From: Catonia carolina
Taxonomy: Eukaryota; Arthropoda; Insecta; Hemiptera; Achilidae
NCBI GenBank assembly: GCA_035578175.1
Contig: JAQMRL010000021.1
Coordinates: 4,787,084-4,851,083, forward strand
Reading direction: 5' to 3'
DNA: 64,000 nucleotides
Shown here one piece after another: positions 53,907 to 63,699 of the stretch (the first letter of the stretch is position 1; each line of letters opens with the position of its first letter). Below the pieces are notes generated by a model. That model saw nothing but the letters and a program-made list of their open reading frames with translations. It did no database searches and was not told where the DNA came from. A program made the position numbers and the translations under genes.

Positions 53907-54612
53907 TGGGCGCGCGCGTAAACAAAATATTTCAAGAACAGAATCGTACAAATTTGAAACTTGAAACTTTTTAGTTAGGTACCATTACGGGACCCGACAC
54001 AAACATTATCATCAAAATCGGTCAACCGGAAGTAGTTGTTTATTCGTGTAATTTTTCACTTTTTTGCGATTTTCTCAAAAACTGGTCCTACATATTTTTT
54101 TTAAATTTCCAGATTTACTAAATTTTTATGCTCTACAAGTAGGGGAAGCGCCGTGTCTGCTAAAATTCTATAACAAAGTTATAGAAAATTTTAAAAAAAT
54201 CTAAATTTATATCAAGTATTTTTTTCTAAAGAGCTTAGTTTAGCGACAATTAGTGATTTTCCGTATTTTTAAGTCGAACAGAGGTTGATTTTCATTTAAC
54301 ATCATTCACTTATCATTAAAATTAGGTTGTTTTAAATTTTACATTGTTTACTGATGATAAAACACACTTTATATTTTTAATTATTTACATTGGCAAGAGA
54401 AAGTCGTGTGACCGTTCGCCATGGGCCTGCCCGTTAGCATAGTGGTTAGCGTAACTGGCTTCTACTCCGGGGTCCCAGGTTCGATTCCCGGTCAGGTCTA
54501 GCATTTTTTATCACTAATTTTCATATATTATCATTCTGCACCGTCTTCATTAGCAGAAATTGCAAAACAGTCAGACGTAAATCAAAACAAAAATACACAC
54601 CAGATTTTTATA
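53873..54612 (+). mobile_element. HelA, 5'-truncated and diverged, with SINE-E inserted
   Basis: GT tract at 53873-53903, TTCAAGAACAGAATCGTAC, AAAACTGGTCCTACAT, end ACATTGGCAAGAGAAAGTCG. SINE-E follows, and ACACACCAGATTTTT resumes at 54595. Confidence 0.88.
54424..54594 (+). mobile_element. SINE-E copy 2
   Basis: Perfect box A TAGCATAGTGG at 54435-54445 and box B GGTTCGATTCC at 54478-54488. Shared 3' domain CATTAGCAGAAATTGCAAAA and an A-rich tail. Confidence 0.9.
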
Positions 54613-54727
54613 ATTTTTGTCTTTCCAAAAGGATAGTATCCGGTTTAGTCTAGGGGTAAAGTCATCGCTGCGTATCAGCTGTTTAACAACTGATTTTCCG
54701 GAGACAAACGTTCGTGGTTCAAATCCT

Positions 54728-55676
54728 TTTTACTTTCTCTTGCCTATATGAATATATAGGAAGGAAAGTATTGTTTTCATGTCGATTTTTCGAAATCGAG
54801 TTTTCACCGGATCTATACGTTTTCAGACCCCCTGAACCCAAAAAACATGTTTTTAGCGATTGGTCTGTGTGTGTGTGTGTGTGTGTGTCTGTGTGTGATC
54901 AGAATATCTCGAGAACGGAACATCGTACGAACTTGAAACTTGAAACTTACGTTACATACCACTACCGGACCCGACACGAACATTTTCATCAAAATCGGTC
55001 AAACGGAAGTAGTAGTTTATTCGTGTCATTTTTCACTTTTTTGCGATTTTCTCAAAAACTAGTCCTACGATTTTTTTAAAAATCGCCTGGTTTATTCAAT
55101 TTTTTATTCTCTACATGATAGGGTAGGCGTCATGTTTGCTGAAATTCTGGGTGAGGCTGTTTTCACGTAAAAACGTTGTTTTTTTAAGATTACGGCTTTA
55201 ATATGCAATTTAGAGCAAAAATGTATATAACAAAAGTTGTAGGGAATTTTAAATTCTACAACTTTTATTTCAAACATTTGTTTGTATAACGCTTAGTTTA
55301 GCGGTAAATAGCGATTTTTTGATTTTTTCTCACGAAAACGTGTGAAAAATAGATTTTTGTAATATTTCGGCCTTGGTATGCATTTTACGACAAAAGTGTA
55401 TATAATCAAATTTATAGAAAATTGAAAGATCTACAACTTTTATTTAAAAAATTTTTCTCTACAGAGCCTAGTTTAGCGTGAAAGAGTGATTTTCCGTATT
55501 TCTAAGCCAAACTGAGTTCGATTTTCATTTTGCGTCTTTCACTCATGATTAAAATAAGGTTATGTTTTTGAGGTTATTTTTTTTTTATTTCTAATGCTTT
55601 ATTACTAATGTTAGGTTATATTGTTAATTATTTGCATTGGCAAGAGAAAGTTGTGTGAGTGTTTCACACCAGATTT
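54728..55676 (+). mobile_element. HelA, full length, in the T-run (A-tail) of Rep-F
   Basis: TTTTACTTTCTCTTGCC directly follows the SINE-B target words. The end CACACCAGATTTTTTTTT runs into ATCCGAGG of Rep-F. Confidence 0.95.
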
Positions 55677-56181
55677 TTTTTTATCCGAGGTGGCGAGAAA
55701 AACTCATGTTCACTCCCTCACGATGGAGGAAGTAGTGTTGGACTCAATTGAGGCGTCCTCGTCCAGCCCCAAGGAGGCCGCAACCGCCTACCAACCAAAA
55801 ACCCACCGCCTGGCCACTTGATCCGGCATCAACAAAAAAACCCTCCACCTCCCTCGGAACTGTTTGTTTAATACTACAAGGGAAATGTCAGCGGGGCGTG
55901 GAAGGGAACCGTAGCTTAATTCCCCTCTCGCTGTCACTGACCAACCCACTCTCTCACTTTCATTCATCTCTTTCATCATCAGCTGAGGAAATTAGTGTGC
56001 CTACCTTACCTTACCTACTGAGATCGGGATAGGATTGATTCATTGTGGGAGAGGGCGATCCCGCTGATCTCAATATGTCTCCTCCCTCCGCAGTCTCCCG
56101 ACCACCCTCTCAGCAAACTGAGCGACCAACTTCCAGCTCTCCTCATCCCGCAGCATCGCTGCCCCTACTCTCTCTCCCCCT

Positions 56182-56217
<36 letters not shown>

Positions 56218-56280
56218 GATTCACTGTGCAACGCCTATCTTCTCAAATGTCTCCATTCTGTCGAGGCCAAAATAGGGACA
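55677..56280 (-). mobile_element. Rep-F retroposon copy 2 with 9-bp target duplication
   Basis: TCAAATCCT is at 54719-54727 and 56281-56289. The T-run at 55674-55682 is the inverted A-tail. A CT tract is at 56178-56215. Small frames beginning MEEVVLDSIEASSSSP and MSPPSAVSRPPS are readable on the plus strand but lie antisense to the A-tail and are not maintained in copy 1. Confidence 0.78.
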
Positions 56281-56458
56281 TCAAATCCTAGTAAAGGTAG
56301 TTACTGTTATACAAATTTGAATACTAGACAGTGGTTACCAGTGTACTTTGATGGTTGGGGTTCAATTAACCATACTCTGTGAGTCTATAGAAGACTACAC
56401 AGTCTCATTTACACGTCATACACATGATCCTCATCTGATTGGGTCACGGGGTTGGTTA

Positions 56459-56862
56459 CTGCCCATTATAAACAGGTGGAGTGTTAAATTATTTACACTC
56501 AATCTGTTCGTTGCAGGGCTAAAATAAATAGTTATGTTTCTTATTACATGGTCAACCAATTAAATGACTGAATCATTTAATAAGAGAAGAGGTAGAGGTG
56601 TACTGTGACACTAATCAGAGTTATCTTCTCTGAAAGTAATGAATTTCATTATACAGCCAAGACCCTGTGGTGAATGAAGTGAAGGTGTCATTTGCAGGGT
56701 GGAAAGTAAGATGCTTTTCAGACGGCCCGGCATGCTGATAAGTGTACTTTTCCATTCAGTGAGTTGTGGCAATGGTAAACCCACCTTACTCCTTGTTTTA
56801 CTTAGTGAAACCTCTACAGGTTCAAACCAGCCAACCAGGCTGATAATTTGAACAACACAACA
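56459..56862 (+). mobile_element. Rep-D, full extent, inside the SINE-B
   Basis: CTGCCCATTATAAACAGGTG to CTGATAATTTGAACAACACA; one GCCAAGACCC insertion relative to the family. Confidence 0.9.
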
Positions 56863-56871
56863 ACTGTTCTT

Positions 56872-57176
56872 CTTTTTTTTTTGTAATCCCTAATGTGTGT
56901 ACGTTGCAATCTGTTCAATTGAGAACAATAAGCAACCCCATGACCCAATGAGATGAGGATGATGTGTATGACGTGTAAATGAGGTGTAGTCTTGTACAGA
57001 CCCAGGCCGACCATTCCTGACAGAGTATGGGTAATTAAACCCCAACCATCAAAGTACACCGGTAACCACTGTCTAGATTCAAATCCGTATAAAAGTAACT
57101 ACCTTTACTAGGATTGAACCAGGAACGTTCGTCTCCGAAAATCAGCTGTTAAACAGCTGATTTTGGCGACGACTTT
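56872..57176 (-). mobile_element. SINE-B, head-truncated, 11-bp target duplication
   Basis: CAACTGTTCTT is at 56861-56871 and 57177-57187. The element ends at GGCGACGACTTT, so about 30 bp of the tRNA head are missing: a 5' truncation at integration. Confidence 0.95.
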
Positions 57177-57235
57177 CAACTGTTCTTAAACTGAACAGAT
57201 TGCAACGTACACATATTCGGAATTAAAGATAAAAA

Positions 57236-57682
57236 TGATAGTATATAGAATATTTCATTTTGCATATTTAAGAAGTATATTTTTATACTTTTACCAGATA
57301 TTATAATACGAACGATAAGGATATTTTTCACGTTTTTAGAGACGCATGACATTTTTACTTCCTTAGTAAAACACACACAAGCCTAAACAGTATTGGACAT
57401 AAAGCTAATGTGTTTTACATGTCGTAGTAATCGACAAAGTATATCGATTACAATAATATAAGACGACCGTGAGACATCTCGTTAGTAATAATAATCGACT
57501 TTTGTAGAAATTTCGTGAAAATATAAAAATATGCGTAAGTGCATTACATAATATTTGTTTATACTTCAGACGATAAAAAAAATATAAAGGAACTTTAGAA
57601 AATAATGTTTACTTGTTATAAAATAGTAAAACGAACAACACATGCGTGGATAATAAACTAACCACAAGGAAAATATAAATAA
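57236..57682. other. Unclassified AT-rich stretch
   Basis: No recognised feature. Confidence 0.5.
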
Positions 57683-58292
57683 AAAATCTGGTGAGAAACA
57701 CTTACACAACTTTCTCTTGCCAATTCAAATAATGACCAATATAACCTAACATTAGTAATAAACAAAAAACTAACCTCAATAAACATAACCTTACTTTAAT
57801 CATGAGTGAAAGACGCAAAATGAAAATCGACCTGTTTGGGTTAAAAAATACGGAAAATCACTATTTCACGCTAAACTAGGCTCTGTAGAGAAAATTTTCC
57901 TAAATAAAAGTTGTAGATCTTTTAATTTTCTATAAATTTGATTAAATAAACTTTTGTCGTAAACTGCATACTAAGGCCGAAATCTTAATAAAATCGATTT
58001 TTCACAAGTTTTCGTGAGAAAATAAGAAAAACTTTGAATTTCAGTAAACATGGCGCCTACCCTATCTTGTAGAGCATAAAAAATTTAGAAAACCAGGCGA
58101 TTTTTAATAAAATCGTACGACCATTTTTTGAGAAAATCGCAAAAAAGTGAAAAATTCCACAAATAAACTACTACTTCCGGGTGACCGATTTTGATGAAAA
58201 TGTTCGTGTAGGTCCGGTATTAGTATGTAACTTAAGTTTCAAATTTCAAGTTCGTACGCTGTTCCGTTCTTGAGATATTTTGTACACACACA

Positions 58293-58335
<43 letters not shown>

Positions 58336-58471
58336 TATTCGCTAAAACATGTTTTTTGGGTTCAGGGGATCTGAAAACGTGTAGATCCGGTGAAAACTCG
58401 ATTTGTTAAAATCGACATGAAAACAATACTTTCCTTCCTATATACTCATATAGGCAAGAGAAAGTAAAAAT
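57683..58471 (-). mobile_element. HelA, internally deleted, left side of a palindrome
   Basis: AAAAATCTGGTGAGAAACAC at 57682, deletion near 58025 (AATAAGAAAAACTTTGAATT), CA tract 58285-58331, 5' end at 58471. Confidence 0.93.
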
Positions 58472-58883
58472 TGTCCATAACAGACAGGTGGAGTGTTAAA
58501 TTATTTTTACTCGTTCTTGGGCTTCAAAAATAGTTCTGTGTCTTGTCAGATGGTCAGCCAATTAAATGACTAAAGCATTTAAAACAGAAGAGGTAGAGGT
58601 GTAAAAGACACTAATCAGAGTTATCTCCTCCGAGAGTAATGAATTTACTCTCGGAGGAGATAACTCTGATTAGTGTCTTTTACACCTCTACCTCTTCTGT
58701 TTTAAATGCTTTAGTCATTTAATTGGCTGACCATCTGACAAGACACAGAACTATTTTTGAAGCCCAAGAACGAGTAAAAATAATTTAACACTCCACCTGT
58801 CTGTTATGGACAATTTTTACTTTCTCTTGCCTATATGAGTATATAGGAAGGAAAGTATTGTTTTCATGTCGATTTTAACAAAT
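58401..58883. repeat. Perfect 239-bp-arm palindrome with 5-nt loop
   Basis: Arms 58401-58639 and 58645-58883 pair base for base (coordinates sum to 117284), loop TGAAT. Arms contain Rep-D 5' sequence inside and the outer ~70 bp of HelA outside. Beyond the arms the two HelA copies belong to different sequence variants. Confidence 0.96.
58473..58811. mobile_element. Rep-D 5' half, inverted duplicate
   Basis: CCATAACAGACAGGTGGAGT to TATCTCCTCCGAGAGTAATG and its mirror image. The 3' half and AAC tail are absent. Confidence 0.92.
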
Positions 58884-58963
58884 ACACTCTTCACTGGATC
58901 TACACGTAAACAGACCCCCTCAACACACACAAACATGTTTTTAGCGATTGGTCTGTGTTTGTT

Positions 58964-59011
<48 letters not shown>

Positions 59012-59805
59012 TGTTTGTGTTTGTGTGTGTGTGTGAACAGAATATCTCAAGAACGGAACATCGTACGAACTTGAAAATTGAAACTTAAATTACATACCAC
59101 TACCGGACCCGACCGAACATTTTCATCAAAATCGTTCTACCGGAAGTAGTAGTTTATTCGTGTAATTTTTCACTTTTTTGCGATTTTCTCAAAAACTGGT
59201 CCTATGATTTTTTTTAAAATCGCGTGGTTTACTAAATTTTTTATGCTCTACAAGATAGGGTAGGCGCCACGTTTGCTAAAATTCTTGGTGAGGCTGTTTT
59301 CACGTAAATAAATTGTTTTTTTAAGATTGCGGCTTTATTATGCATTTTAGCGCAAAAATGTATATAATTAAGGTTGAAGAGAATTTAAATCGTACAACTT
59401 TTATTTCAAACATTTTTTTGTATAACACTTAGTTTAGCGGTAATTAGCGATTTTCTGTTTTTTTCTCACGAAAACGTTTGAAAAATCTATTTTATTTAAG
59501 ATTCCGGCATTTTACGACAAAAGTGTATATGATAAAGTTTGTAGGAAACTAAAAGATCTACAACTGTTATTTAAAGTATTTTTCTCTACAGAGCCTAGTT
59601 TAGCGTGAAAGAGAGATTTTCCGTATTTTTAAGCGAAACTGAGATCGATTTTCATTTTGCGTCTTTCACTCATGTTTAAAATAAGGTTATGTTTTATGAG
59701 ATTAGTTTTTTGTTTATTTCTAATGTTTTATTACTAATGTTAGGTTACATTGGTCATTATTTGCATTAGCAAGAGAAAGTCGTGTGAGTGTTTCACACCA
59801 GATTT
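58813..59805 (+). mobile_element. HelA, full length, variant 5' region
   Basis: TTTTTACTTTCTCTTGCC, variant ACAAATACACTCTTCACTGG, GT tract 58954-59034, end GGCAAGAGAAAGT-like AGCAAGAGAAAGTCGTGTG and CACACCAGATTTT. Confidence 0.95.
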
Positions 59806-60229
59806 TATTATAAAAATGTATTTAAAAAATACAAGTTTATTGAACTAAATACTTCAGGCTATAATGTTAGTTACAAATCACATCTGTTGGGACAACTGCT
59901 TTTAACACAAGTATATAGAACAATAGAACTAAATATGGTTAACAATGATTGAACCAGTTATAAAAAATGGATATAATATAAAGTAACTCTAGTTTTATTG
60001 TCCATAAAAAGGATCATATTGTTAATGGACATTGTTTGTAAGAAATCATCTTTTACTTTTTTAAATAAGTTATTTATTTAAGATGAAAAAGAAGTACATA
60101 AAAAATGTGGAATTAGAATTTTATACATTACTTTACACGAGTATATGATGATTACAGAAGAATTATTGTAATCTCCAGGTGATCACAATAACTCTCCAGA
60201 ATGCTTAATATGTTTTCTCCAGAAAAAAT
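59806..60229. other. Unclassified AT-rich stretch
   Basis: No recognised feature. Confidence 0.5.
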
Positions 60230-60543
60230 ATCTTTTTTTTTAATCTATTATGTGTACACATTGCAATCTGTTCAATTGAGAACAATAAGCAACCACATGA
60301 CCCAATGAGATGAGGATGACGTGTATGACTTGTAAATAACGTGTAGTCTTGTACAGACTCAGAAAGTATGGTTAATTGAATCCCAACCATCAAAGTACAC
60401 CAACAACTACTGTCTAGCATTCAAATCCGTATAAAAGTAACTACATTTACTAGGATTCGAACCAAGAACCTTTGTCTCTGAAAATCGGCTGTTAAACAGC
60501 TGATTCACGGCGACGACTTTACCTCCAGACCAACCCGGTGGGT
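60230..60543 (-). mobile_element. SINE-B, near full length
   Basis: T-run at 60231-60241, head GACCAACCCGGTGGGT at 60528-60543; a small deletion removes part of the CGACCATTCCTGAGAG block. Confidence 0.9.
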
Positions 60544-60583
60544 CAAAAACATATCTAACATAAGTAAGATTTATGTTTGTGAA

Positions 60584-60893
60584 CCCACTGAGTTGGTCTA
60601 GAGGTAAAGTCGTCGCCTCGAGTCAGCTGTTTAACAGCTGATTTTCAGAGACAAAGGTTCCTGGTTCAAATCCTAGTAAATGTAGTTACTTTTATACGGA
60701 TTTGAATACTAGACAGTGGTTGCCGGTGTACTTTGATGGTTGGGGTTCAATTAACCATACTCTCTCAGTCTGTACATGACTACACCTCATTTACACGTCA
60801 TACACATCATCCTCATCTAATTGCGTGATGGGGTTGCTTATTGTTCTCAATTGAACAGATTGCAACGTACACACATTAGGGATAAAAAAAAAT
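60584..60893 (+). mobile_element. SINE-B, head-to-head with the previous copy
   Basis: AACCCACTGAGTTGGTCTAG to GGGATAAAAAAAAAT. The heads of the two copies are ~40 bp apart. Confidence 0.92.
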
Positions 60894-60897
60894 ATTT

Positions 60898-61170
60898 GTG
60901 TTATTGTTTAGGTGATCAGCTGAAAGGCTGGTTTGAACCTCTAGAGGCTTTACTAAGTAAAACGAGGAGTCAGGTGGTTTACTTTGCCTTCCTCACTGAG
61001 TGGTAAAGTTTAATTATTACCAACCCAGGTCCTCCGTAAAGCATTTTCTGTCCACTCTACAAATGACACCTTCACTTCATTCAACACTTAGTCTGGTCGT
61101 GTAATGAAATTCGTTACTCTCAGAGGAGTTGTCTGTGACTAGCATTTTTTACACTTGTTCCTCTTCTCAT
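60898..61170 (-). mobile_element. Rep-D, 5'-truncated
   Basis: TTGTTTAGGTGATCAGCTGA to CTTGTTCCTCTTCTCATG. Confidence 0.85.
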
Positions 61171-61204
61171 GTTAAATAATCTATATAAATAAAATTGTGA
61201 TTTT

Positions 61205-61482
61205 TCTAACAAGAAATTTATTGAAAAAGAACCATTTTTCAAAACCATTTATTTTATGTATTCACAAATTATTTTTTAACTAAATTCCTATTAAGGTTTT
61301 TGTAATAATCATTCCACAGATAATAGAGCAAGAAATTATGAACATTCGAAAAAAAACATCATCCAAATATCTTTAATACTAACCAAAACATTTAATTCCC
61401 AAGAATGTACAATCATGTAAAAACCACATTCCCGGAAAACTTAAAGTTGAAGGAATAATTTTACTCGCCTTGCTAGTGAGCT
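61205..61482. repeat. Paralogue of 22280-23550 without HelA (empty site)
   Basis: ATTTTATGTATTCACAAATT/ATTTTTTAACTAAATTCC at 61250-61288 is the pre-insertion state of the T-run occupied at 22350-23358. Confidence 0.9.
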
Positions 61483-61483
61483 T

Positions 61484-61793
61484 TACTTTTTTTTTTAATT
61501 CTTAATATGTGTATGTTGCAATCTGTTCAATCTGAACAATAAGCAACCCCATGACCCAATGAGATGAGGATGATGTGTATGACGTGTAAATGAGGTGTAG
61601 TCTTGTACAGACTGAGAGATTATGGGTAATTGAACCCCAACCATCAAAGTACACCGGTAACCACTGTCTAGTATTCAGATCCGTATAAAAGTAACTGCCT
61701 TTACTAGGATTTGAACCAGGAACCTTCATCTCCGAAAATCAGCCGTTTAACAACTGATTTTGACGACGACTTTACCTCTAGACCAACCCGGTG
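61484..61793 (-). mobile_element. SINE-B, near full length
   Basis: T-run at 61486-61497, head GACCAACCCGGTGGG at 61793. Confidence 0.9.
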
Positions 61794-61939
61794 GGCTTCT
61801 CCTTATTAAATGGACTTTTCCATACAGACTACTCCCACCAGCTTAAATTGGCCCAACACACTGTGACGTCACTTTTTCCTTTTACAGAATATTTTTACTA
61901 TACAGTGTTATATAAAATGTAATTTTATATTGTCGCTAA

Positions 61940-62265
61940 ACCCACCGGGTTGGTCTAGAGGTAAAGTCGTCGCCAAAATCAGCTGTTTAACAGCTGATTT
62001 TCGGAGACGAAGGTTCCTGGTTCAAATCCTAGTAAAGGTAGTTAATTTTATACGGATTTGAATACTAGACAGTGGTTACCGGTGTACTTTGATGGTTGGG
62101 GTTCAATTAACTATACTCTCTCAGGAACGGTCGACCTGAGTCTGTACAAGACTACACCTCATTTACACGTCATACACATCATCCTCATCTCATTGGGTCA
62201 TGGGGTTGCTTATTGTTCTGAATTGAACAGATTGCAACGTACATAAATTAGGAATAAAAGGAATA
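61940..62265 (+). mobile_element. SINE-B with perfect 13-bp target duplication
   Basis: ATATTGTCGCTAA is at 61927-61939 and 62266-62278. Tail is AATAAAAGGAATA, not pure A. Confidence 0.96.
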
Positions 62266-62286
62266 ATATTGTCGCTAAGATATGAA

Positions 62287-62681
62287 CTGCCCATAACAGA
62301 CAGGTAGAGTGTCAAATTATTTACACTCAATCTGTTAGTTGTAGGGCTAAAATAAATAGTTCTGTTTCTTATCACATGGTCAGCCAATTAAATGACTGAA
62401 TCATTTAAGAACAGAAGAGGTAGAGGTGTACTGTTACACTAATCAGAGTTATCTCCTCTGAAAGTAATGAATTTCATTGTACAGCCAGACCCTGTGGTGA
62501 ATGAAGTGAAGGTGTCATTTACAGAGTGGAAAATATGTGCTTTTCAGAGGGCCCGACATGCTGATAAGCATACTTTTCCACTCAGTGAGGAAGGCAATGG
62601 TAAACCATCTCACTCCTCGTTTTACGTAGTAAAACCTCTAGAGGTTCAAACCAGCCTTTTGGCTGTTGACCTAAACAACAA
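62287..62681 (+). mobile_element. Rep-D with perfect 11-bp target duplication (reference copy)
   Basis: TAAGATATGAA is at 62276-62286 and 62682-62692. Element CTGCCCATAACAGACAGGTA to TTGACCTAAACAACAA, 395 bp. It inserted just at the right-hand target duplication of the preceding SINE-B. Confidence 0.96.
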
Positions 62682-62692
62682 TAAGATATGAA

Positions 62693-63064
62693 AGATGAGT
62701 TATTAACGTGACGTTATCATGTGGTGTTGTAAACACATCACATTTCATGATATCCAGTCGTAACAGACAAGATTACTGGACAATAAACTTAACGATAATG
62801 TAAACAAAAATAACCTTGAAAAGTTCACGGTCATGGTTGACTGTAGTAGATAGAGTACAGGTAGGCTGGAACAGAGAGAGAGACCTACCTATCTTCATTC
62901 ACAATGTGATTCTCTGGTCACAATGTGGTCCTCTTTTAAGCCATGATCTTACGCGATCAAGGTCAACAGCCTCCAACATTCATATTAATTCTATTCGTTG
63001 TAGTATTTCAACTAACTTAAATATCTTTTACTCAACAAATCTAAACATTTCTGATAACTATAAT
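62693..63064. other. Unclassified stretch
   Basis: No feature recognised. An open frame at 62816-63139 has no similarity I can name and runs into HelA. Confidence 0.45.
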
Positions 63065-63180
63065 TTTTACTTTCTCTTGCCTTTGTGTGTGCGCGCGCGT
63101 GCGTGCGTGTGTGTGATAAAAGTTGTAAAACATTTATAAACCTTCACATTAATTTCAAACATTTCTTTGTTTGTAAACTT
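63065..63180 (+). mobile_element. HelA remnant, heavily deleted
   Basis: TTTTTACTTTCTCTTGCC, GT/GC tract 63083-63114, then AAAAGTTGTAAAACATTT; no 3' end. Confidence 0.8.
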
Positions 63181-63309
63181 TAATTATTTAGAATTATTAA
63201 TTTAATAATTAGATTAGTTTCAGTAAGCTGTATAAAGAAGGAATTATTTGAGGAAAGAAAATGAAAAGTATTTTTCAGTAATTATCAATAAAATTTGCAA
63301 ATAATGTAG

Positions 63310-63340
63310 AACTCATTCCCGCGCACAGGCTCGTCCTATG
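63310..63340 (+). other. GC-rich hairpin in a LINE-type 3' UTR
   Basis: ATTCCCGCGCACAGG, CTCGTCCTATGCGGGAAT can pair CCCGC with GCGGG. It is followed by ATTGTATTGTATTGTATA and AAATAAATAAAG, the composition typical of insect LINE 3' ends. Confidence 0.5.
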
Positions 63341-63396
63341 CGGGAATTAGTACATATGTTAATTGTATTGTATTGTATATTATAAATAAATAAAGT

Positions 63397-63618
63397 TTGA
63401 AGGAAGTGGAGGAAGACCTCATAACGTTGGACATCTCGGGCAACGACATTATGAACAGAGACATTTTTAGACACAAGATTAAGACTTTCGGGAATTTCCA
63501 TTCTGCTGAGTCCAAGACTAGAATGTGGACAGAGGAGGAGAGACAGGTGGTGAGTAGGAGGATGAGGGAGTACCACGCAAGGAGGCGACAGCTCCCAAAA
63601 TCGCTTAAGGGAAAATGA
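63397..63618 (+). pseudogene. LINE (RTE-like) ORF C-terminal end
   Basis: EVEEDLITLDISGNDI, NRDIFRHKIKTFGNF and RMWTEEERQVVSRRMREYH, ending RRQLPKSLKGK-stop. It resembles the end of 42356-42850 (DRKTFRHKI, KWTDERR...R.FMKEYW). Only the last 73 codons are present. A tail of AATAAATAAATAAAA follows at 63671-63695. Confidence 0.75.
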
Positions 63619-63699
63619 ATTTAATTACATAACTAGTGTGCTCTTAAAAGGGCTATACAATTAAAAAAAATAATAATAAATAAATAAAATAAATAATAA

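Larger units (their letters stand above)
54636..57235 (+). mobile_element. One SINE-B copy dispersed over 2.6 kb by later insertions
   Basis: Head at 54636-54727 (TAGTCTAGGGG, GGTTCAAATCC), body at 56281-56458 (CTAGTAAAGGTAGTTACTGT to GGGTTGGTTACT) and 3' end at 57188-57235 (AACTGAACAGATTGCAACGT). The gaps hold Rep-F plus HelA, then Rep-D plus a minus-strand SINE-B. Confidence 0.88.

Noticed and set aside
54714..55079. Recurrent frame with EYIGRKVLFSCRFFEIEFSP, also at 18004, 47529, 50295 and 51319
   Set aside because: It is conserved only because HelA DNA is conserved; it crosses the microsatellite, has no known domain and is broken in many copies.
55621..56291. Overlapping Ser/Pro-rich frames in Rep-F
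   Set aside because: They lie antisense to the Rep-F A-tail, overlap one another and include a CT microsatellite; the first Rep-F copy does not keep them.
62467..62691. Recurrent Rep-D frame (QPDPVVNEVKVSF...)
   Set aside because: It is shifted or stopped in most copies, matches no family I know, and is better explained by DNA-level conservation of a non-coding retroposon.
62816..63139. 107-codon frame starting MKSSRSWLTVVDRVQVGWNR
   Set aside because: No recognised domain; its C-terminus is encoded by a HelA 5' end with microsatellite.
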